DNA from: Terriglobia bacterium
GTDB lineage: Bacteria; Acidobacteriota; Terriglobia; UBA7540
Direction of reading: 5' to 3'
Assembly: GCA_020073545.1 (NCBI GenBank)
Contig: JAIQEZ010000040.1
Span: 1 to 36,190 of the forward strand
Length of the DNA stretch: 36,190 bases
Shown here: positions 32,020-36,190 of the stretch, piece after piece
How the letters are laid out: each line of letters starts with the position of its first letter
Position numbering within the stretch: the first letter of the stretch is position 1
Translations under genes and position numbers: made by a program
The notes under the pieces: model-generated
Database searches by the model: none
Seen by the model: the letters and a program-made list of their open reading frames with translations, nothing else
Told to the model about the DNA's origin: nothing

Positions 32020-33346
32020 CTACCCCGTGCAGTCGTGTCACATCTTTCGGCCGGAGAAACGCAGCGAGCTTGCCGCGACCTTGGCGTCGGGCTTGCAGCC
32101 TTCTTATATCTCCCGCGGCCTGGGGCGCAGTTACGGTGACGCAGCACTGAATGACCACGCGGGCGTTATCTGGCATGTCCTGTTGAACCGTTTTCTTTCC
32201 TTCGACAGTTCCTCCGGGGTGCTCGAATGTGAGGGCGGAGTGAGCCTCGCCGAGATCATTCAGTATTTCCTGCCCCGCGGCTGGTTTCTACCCGTGACAC
32301 CGGGAACGAAGTTCGTGACCGTGGGTGGGGCCATTGCCGCGGATATCCACGGCAAGAACCACCACAAAGAGGGATCTTTCTCAAGCTTCGTTCGGAATTT
32401 CCGCTTGCTGATTCCTGGCGGTGAAGTTCTGCTTTGTTCTCCAACCGTGAATGCCCCGGTTTTTTGGGCCACCGTGGGGGGCATGGGCCTGACCGGAATT
32501 ATCCTGAGCGCGAGGCTTCAACTTCGCCGCGTGGAGTGCGCGTACGTTTTGGTGGACTTTCAAAAGGCTCGAAACCTCGAGGAAGCCCTGGCGACTATGG
32601 AAGAGTCGGACGAGCGCTATCAATACTCCGTGGCGTGGATTGACGGCCTCGCGACAGGCAAAGCGCTGGGCCGCGGCGTCCTGATGCGCGGCGACCACGC
32701 TGTGGCCGCCGATTTGCCGGCGCGCGTTCGGAATCCCCTTGCTGCCCTGGTGGGATTCCAGTGGAACCTGTTGTTCGACTTCCCCTCTGGGACTTTGAAC
32801 CGCCTCACGGTGAAGGGGTTTAATACGGCCTACTACGCGCTGCACCGCAACCTCACGCGCGAGCTCGTGAGCTTTGAGAAGTTCTTCTATCCACTCGATG
32901 CCATTCTCCAGTGGAACCGAATGTACGGCAGGCACGGCTTCGTTCAGTACCAGATCGCGCTTCCGCAGGCGAGCGGGCGCGAAGGTCTCCGCGCCATCCT
33001 GGACCGGCTGGCTCGCTCCGGCCGCGCCTCATTCTTGGCAGTCCTGAAGCGCTTCGGCGATGCCGGCCCCGGGCTGCTCTCCTTTCCACTGCGCGGCTAC
33101 ACCTTGGCCTTGGATATTCCCGTGGCCCGTGGACTGATTCCCTTCCTCCATGAGCTCGACCGGATGACCCTGGATCATGGGGGACGGATCTATCTGGCCA
33201 AGGACGCCGTGCTGCGAGCCGAGGATTTTGCCGCCATGTACCCGCGACTCGAACCCTTCCGGGTGATCCAGCGGAAACTGGACCCGCAAGGCTTGCTGTC
33301 TTCTTCGTTGGCTCGGAGACTGGCTATTGTCGAAACACATGTTTAA
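31961..33346 (+). CDS. DprE1-like FAD-dependent decaprenylphosphoryl-ribose 2'-oxidase
   Basis: 461 residues, the size of mycobacterial DprE1. The start could be the ATG at 31961 or the one at 31967. The FAD-binding domain shows LSGWGRYP, SYISRGLGRSYGDAALN, FLPVTPGTKFVTVGGAIAAD (split by HGKNHH next) and GMGLTGIIL. The substrate half has VLKRFGDAGPGLLSFPLRGY and IYLAKDAVLRAEDFAAMYP, whose Lys414 matches the essential Lys of DprE1. The residue aligned with Cys387 of M. tuberculosis DprE1 appears to be Ala383. The enzyme oxidises polyprenylphosphoryl ribose at C2' to the keto form, which DprE2 then reduces to the arabinose donor. The gene order UbiA-DprE1-DprE2 supports this. Confidence 0.9.
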   Translation: MEMKPLTIGFTTKPLSGWGRYPVQSCHIFRPEKRSELAATLASGLQPSYISRGLGRSYGDAALNDHAGVIWHVLLNRFLSFDSSSGVLECEGGVSLAEIIQYFLPRGWFLPVTPGTKFVTVGGAIAADIHGKNHHKEGSFSSFVRNFRLLIPGGEVLLCSPTVNAPVFWATVGGMGLTGIILSARLQLRRVECAYVLVDFQKARNLEEALATMEESDERYQYSVAWIDGLATGKALGRGVLMRGDHAVAADLPARVRNPLAALVGFQWNLLFDFPSGTLNRLTVKGFNTAYYALHRNLTRELVSFEKFFYPLDAILQWNRMYGRHGFVQYQIALPQASGREGLRAILDRLARSGRASFLAVLKRFGDAGPGLLSFPLRGYTLALDIPVARGLIPFLHELDRMTLDHGGRIYLAKDAVLRAEDFAAMYPRLEPFRVIQRKLDPQGLLSSSLARRLAIVETHV

Positions 33347-33409
33347 AGAACCTTCTATAGCTCACTCTGATGTTTATCGAAGCGGGATCTGCCGGGCGGG
33401 GGTAACTCT

Positions 33410-33556
33410 GTGCCGAGCGTTCTGATCCTGGGAGCCACTACGGGCATCGGACGGGCATTGGCGGCGGAGTTCGCATCGCATGAGTACGATCTTATCCTGG
33501 CAGGTCGCGACCTCGAAGAACTGCAGGCTCTCTCGGCCGACCGTGTGCGATCATAA
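33410..33556 (+). pseudogene. DprE2-like short-chain reductase, cut after about 45 residues
   Basis: A GTG start reads PSVLILGATTGIGRALAAEF and continues HEYDLILAGRDLEELQALSAD before meeting a TAA at 33554. The TGATTGIG-type nucleotide motif (here GATTGIGRA) and AGRDLEEL are typical of DprE2-like SDRs, normally about 250 residues. Position right after the DprE1-like gene fits decaprenylphosphoryl-2-keto-erythro-pentose reductase, the last step of the pathway. Everything past Leu-Ser-Ala-Asp is missing, because the sequence switches at about 33,541 to an unrelated gene in another frame. I count it as truncated by the junction, not as a decayed gene in its native place. Confidence 0.75.
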
Positions 33557-34163
33557 CTCGGCACAAAACGTTTTGGCCGTCAAGAAGGCGGGCGAGCGGA
33601 ACGGGCTGATGGTGCTCGGCGGGATGGAAGTCGCCTCTTCTGAAGAAGCGCACCTCCTGGTGTTCTTCGACGATGACGATGACCTTCTCGGATTCCAGGA
33701 TTATATTTACCAGCATCTGTATGGCAGAAATGACGAGCACGCCTTCGGTCTCCAGGTGATCGCAGACGACGAAGACGGGGTGACCGGTTTCTGTGACCGG
33801 CTTCTGATCGCGGCGACATCGCTCCCGGCCGAAGCAATCGTGGCGGCGGCCCGCGCAGCAAAAAGCGAGAGCCTCGTGATCGCTGCACATGTGGACCGAC
33901 AGTCCTTCAGCATCATCGGCCAGCTCGGCTTCATACCTCATGCCCTGGTCCTCGATGCTGTGGAAGTATCGGCGCAGATGACCGTAGACGAAGCGAAAGA
34001 GCGGTTCCCTGATTGCAGGAACTACCCCGTCATAACGGGCTCTGATGCCCACGGTCCTGAGGACATCGGCAAGCGATTTACCTGCTTCACCGTCGAAGAC
34101 GGGAGTGTGGCCGAGATCAAAAAGGCACTTACTGGCCGGGACGGCAGGAAGGCGGTCTGCTGA
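33540..34163 (+). CDS. PHP-domain metal-dependent phosphoesterase, N-terminus missing
   Basis: Homology begins abruptly at VCDHNSAQNVLAVKKAGE. Complete members have about 45-50 residues before this, including the HxH metal motif (usually DLHIHT). Remaining PHP features are GMEVASSEEAHLL, the LPAEAIVAAARA helix, HVDRQSFSIIGQLGFIP and a final GSDAHGPEDIG. Without the first His pair the product could not bind its metals. Genes of this type start operons for NAD(P)-linked [FeFe] hydrogenases in anaerobes, and the four following genes agree. The upstream bases belong to the DprE2-like gene in another frame, so this is a junction-truncated gene. Confidence 0.8.
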   Translation, partial: TVCDHNSAQNVLAVKKAGERNGLMVLGGMEVASSEEAHLLVFFDDDDDLLGFQDYIYQHLYGRNDEHAFGLQVIADDEDGVTGFCDRLLIAATSLPAEAIVAAARAAKSESLVIAAHVDRQSFSIIGQLGFIPHALVLDAVEVSAQMTVDEAKERFPDCRNYPVITGSDAHGPEDIGKRFTCFTVEDGSVAEIKKALTGRDGRKAVC

Positions 34164-34167
34164 GGTT

Positions 34168-34704
34168 TTGGAAGACATATCGCTCCATATCCTCGATATT
34201 GTTGAGAACTCGATATGTGCCGACGCGAAGAGAATAGAGATCATCCTTTCGCTGGATGCGGAGCATGACCTCTTTCGGGTGGAAATCAACGACGACGGCA
34301 GGGGGATGGATCCCGAGACGCTCGCAAAGGTCCGAGATCCCTTCTTTACAACGAAGGGAAAGAAGACCGGCTTGGGAATCCCGCTTTTAGCGCAGGCTGC
34401 TGAACAAACAGGCGGTGAACTCATCCTTGATTCCGCTCCCGGCAAAGGCACACAGATGTCGGTCGCATTCCGATGGAGCCATGTGGACCGGCCGGCAATC
34501 GGCAGTATGACGGACACACTGATGACGCTTATTGCAGGCCATCCGGACAGGGATTTTGTGTATGAAGAGCGGGCTGGCGACCGGGTTTTCCGGTTCGACA
34601 CACGCGAGATCAAGAGCGATCTTGACGGCGTGCCGATCGCAGCTCCCGCAGCACTTGGTGCAATCAGGGACTTGCTGAAAGAAAACATTCAACAATTTGA
34701 ATAG
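34168..34704 (+). CDS. HATPase (GHKL) ATP-binding protein of a hydrogenase-type operon
   Basis: 178 residues from a TTG start, with GAGG just upstream and five bases after the PHP stop. The GHKL fold is clear. The N box is LHILDIVENSICADAKRIEI, then NDDGRGMD, and the G boxes are DPFFTTKGKKTGLGIPLLAQA and APGKGTQMSVAF. There is no phospho-accepting His domain and no membrane segment, so this is a stand-alone ATPase module (anti-sigma or kinase-like). Similar genes lie between PHP and nuoE genes in anaerobic hydrogenase operons. Their role there is unknown, possibly regulatory. The start codon is uncertain. Confidence 0.8.
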   Translation: MEDISLHILDIVENSICADAKRIEIILSLDAEHDLFRVEINDDGRGMDPETLAKVRDPFFTTKGKKTGLGIPLLAQAAEQTGGELILDSAPGKGTQMSVAFRWSHVDRPAIGSMTDTLMTLIAGHPDRDFVYEERAGDRVFRFDTREIKSDLDGVPIAAPAALGAIRDLLKENIQQFE

Positions 34705-34735
34705 TACTATTTCAAATCAGCAGACGAGGTAGATA

Positions 34736-35275
34736 ATGAGTAACGATGCAGTTGCACAGAAGGAAACAACGGGTGCCGGAAAACAGCCCACCTTGGACAT
34801 GGGAGTGGACACCATAACGCCGGAGATGTACCGGAAGATAGATGCCATTGTCGAGCGGTACAAGGACAAGCCCGGTTCGCTCATCCCCGTGCTCCAGCAG
34901 GCGCAGGAGGTGTGCGGGTACCTACCGCACATCGTCCAGCGCTACATCGCGCAGGGGATGAATATGTAGCCGAGCATGGTGTTCGGCGTTGCTACCTTCT
35001 ATTCCTATTTCACGCTGGTGCCGCGCGGCAAACACGTCATTCGTGTCTGCCTTGGTACGGCCTGCTATGTGAAGAGGAGCGAAGAGATCCTTGAAAAGAT
35101 CAAGGATGAGTTGGATCTCGAGGTCGGGGAAGTCACGAGAGACAAAAAATATTCCCTCGAAGCAGTGCGCTGTCTTGGTGCCTGCGGTCTTGCGCCGGTC
35201 GTGGTAATAGGAGCGGACACGTACGGAGACGTGGCGGCCACGAAGGTGATGGATATCATCAAGAAATATGAATAG
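34736..35275 (+). CDS. NuoE/HndA-like 2Fe-2S subunit with internal amber codon
   Basis: GAGG lies about seven bases before the ATG. The frame runs 77 codons (YRKIDAIVERYKDKPGSLIP, VLQQAQEVCGYLPHIVQ, YIAQGMNM), meets TAG at 34967-34969, then continues in the same frame for 101 codons (PSMVFGVATFYSYFTLVPRG, CLGTACYVKRSEEIL, VRCLGACGLAPVVVI). The whole is a standard thioredoxin-like NuoE of about 178 residues, with all four Cys ligands downstream of the stop. NuoE passes electrons to the NuoF flavoprotein in NADH-linked hydrogenases or complex I. The stop falls where related proteins have an ordinary residue before the conserved Pro. Reads may show an error, a real nonsense mutation or recoding. 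The gene sits between the HATPase and HndB-like genes. Confidence 0.82.
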
Positions 35276-35321
35276 CTGAAGTATAAGATTACAACGCACA
35301 AGAGCAAGTAAAAGGTGAGAC

Positions 35322-35699
35322 ATGGCAAAGCTGACGATCGCTGATTTAAAAAAGATCAAGGAAGAGTACCATCAAGGACTGCGAGAGGGCGGGTTTCGGG
35401 CCAGGATCACGGTGCATATGGGGACCTGCGGCATCGCAGCAGGCGCCCGAGGCATCATGAATACGGTCATGGAAGAGCTGGCCAAATCCAACCTGAAGGA
35501 TGTGGCAATCACCACCTCGGGTTGCGCCGGACTCTGCAGCCAGGAGCCGATGGCTACCATTGAACTTTCCGGAGAGCCTCCGGTGAAATATATCTCGCTG
35601 ACCGAAGACAAGATGCGCAAGATCTTCACTGAACATGTGGTGGGCGGGAAACCAGTCAAGGAGTACGCCCTGGTCGTTGGGCATGAAACTACCTATTAA
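35322..35699 (+). CDS. 2Fe-2S ferredoxin-like protein (HndB type)
   Basis: 125 residues, with AAGGTGAG just before the ATG. LKKIKEEYHQGLREGG is followed by RITVHMGTCGIAAGARGIM. SGCAGLCSQEPMATIEL then supplies the remaining Cys ligands of a thioredoxin-like 2Fe-2S fold. The C-terminal KMRKIFTEHVVGGKPVKEYAL matches HndB of NADP-reducing hydrogenases, the small electron-transfer subunit between HndA and HndC. Gene order nuoE-hndB-nuoF here is the same as in those operons. Length is usual for the family. Confidence 0.88.
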   Translation: MAKLTIADLKKIKEEYHQGLREGGFRARITVHMGTCGIAAGARGIMNTVMEELAKSNLKDVAITTSGCAGLCSQEPMATIELSGEPPVKYISLTEDKMRKIFTEHVVGGKPVKEYALVVGHETTY

Positions 35700-35702
35700 T
35701 TG

Positions 35703-36190
35703 ATGGGGAACAATACCGTGGAGACAGCATACCGCTCAAATATAATGATTTGCGCAGGAACGGGCTGCGTGGCAAACGGCTCGCTCAAGGTGAAGGACGC
35801 GCTCGAGACCGAGCTAATCAAGCGAAGCCTCCAGAACGAGATCAAGATCGTTTTGACCGGGTGCAACGGGTTTTGCGCCAAGGGCCCGGTCATGGTGGTC
35901 TATCCCGAGGACATCTTCTATCAGCTTGTGAAGCCCGAAGACGTGCCTCATCTCGTTGAAGAGCACTTTATCAAGGGGCGGCCAGTTCAGAAATTCCTCT
36001 ACACGCCGCCGGCGCAGAAAGACGCGATACCGGTGATGAACGAAATCCCGTTCTTCAAGCACCAGGTGCTGCGTGCGCTCAGGAACCGGAGCCTCATCGA
36101 CGCCGAGAAGATCGAGGAATACATTGCCCGTGACGGCTATATGGCCGCGGCCAAGGCGCTCACCGAGATGACGCCCGAGCAGATCGTAGC
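35703..36190 (+). CDS. NuoF/HndC-like NAD(P)H-binding flavoprotein subunit, 3' end outside window
   Basis: The frame opens with ATG three bases after the preceding stop and stays open for 162 codons to the window edge. It starts NNTVETAYRSNIMICAGTGC and has a second Cys pair in TGCNGFCAKGP, the N-terminal thioredoxin-like 2Fe-2S domain found in HndC-type NuoF but absent from plain complex I NuoF. The linker FIKGRPVQKFLYTPP and PFFKHQVLRALRNRSLIDAEK then enter the flavoprotein domain (EEYIARDGYMAAAKAL). The NAD- and FMN-binding Gly-rich sites lie beyond the window. It probably accepts or donates electrons to NAD(P) in a bifurcating hydrogenase or formate dehydrogenase complex. Confidence 0.88.
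   Translation, partial: MGNNTVETAYRSNIMICAGTGCVANGSLKVKDALETELIKRSLQNEIKIVLTGCNGFCAKGPVMVVYPEDIFYQLVKPEDVPHLVEEHFIKGRPVQKFLYTPPAQKDAIPVMNEIPFFKHQVLRALRNRSLIDAEKIEEYIARDGYMAAAKALTEMTPEQIV

Noticed and set aside
33492-34688. 398-codon minus-strand open frame across the junction
   Set aside because: Ser/Arg-rich translation with no recognisable domain. It covers the PHP and HATPase genes, whose motifs are clear on the plus strand.

Overview
The first ~33.5 kb reads as one high-GC chromosome segment of a Gram-negative heterotroph, most likely an Acidobacteriota member. The evidence is an Oar-like TonB-dependent receptor with an N-terminal regulatory-like domain, a LacI regulator whose helix-turn-helix resembles acidobacterial ones, a Tat-exported CRTAC1/UnbV protein, and long Pro/Ala-rich TPR proteins. 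No taxonomic marker (rRNA, ribosomal protein) is present, so this is inference. I see no tRNA, rRNA, CRISPR array, phage or insertion-sequence transposase.

Layout. 1-4.3 kb: end of a rhodanese, a 965-residue TPR protein, a two-helix membrane protein, and thiE. 4.5-9.5 kb: an AI-2E-family permease (minus), the exported UnbV protein (plus), then three small minus-strand genes separated by REP-like hairpins. 10-13.9 kb: an outer-membrane receptor and a LacI regulator. 14.3-17.5 kb: a small exported protein and a divergent membrane pyrophosphatase (minus). 17.9-24.4 kb: a C3/glyoxylate module made of a PfkB sugar kinase, a D-2-hydroxyacid dehydrogenase, an HbpS/GlcG-like protein translationally coupled to a glycerate 2-kinase, an SDR, and a GLYR/GlxR-like reductase. 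24.7-26.5 kb: an exported clan GH-A glycosidase with a fibronectin III tail. 27-30.7 kb: an exported protein built of 36-residue repeats, a 40-codon acyl-CoA synthetase remnant, murB, and an L-lactate permease. 30.9-33.5 kb: a decaprenylphosphoryl-arabinose-type cluster (UbiA-family phosphoribosyltransferase, DprE1-like oxidase, start of a DprE2-like SDR).

At about 33,541 the window changes character. The DprE2-like SDR stops after ~45 residues, and a PHP phosphoesterase lacking its N-terminus begins within a few bases. From there to the end is a compact, lower-GC operon typical of anaerobes: PHP, HATPase, NuoE/HndA (with an internal amber codon), 2Fe-2S HndB-like protein, and NuoF/HndC. This is the usual lead-in to an electron-bifurcating [FeFe] hydrogenase or a related NAD(P)-linked complex. 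Two genes are cut at one point, and codon use and lifestyle differ on the two sides. An assembly chimera is the leading explanation, and illegitimate recombination the alternative.

If the left part is one genome, the receptor, glycosidase and LacI regulator fit polymer or sugar uptake. The kinase, dehydrogenase and reductase genes fit conversion of sugar acids, glyoxylate or hydroxypyruvate to glycerate and then 2-phosphoglycerate. Lactate permease adds another C3 substrate. The intergenic DNA holds several repeat families: heptamer tandem repeats, inverted-repeat elements and nested palindromes.
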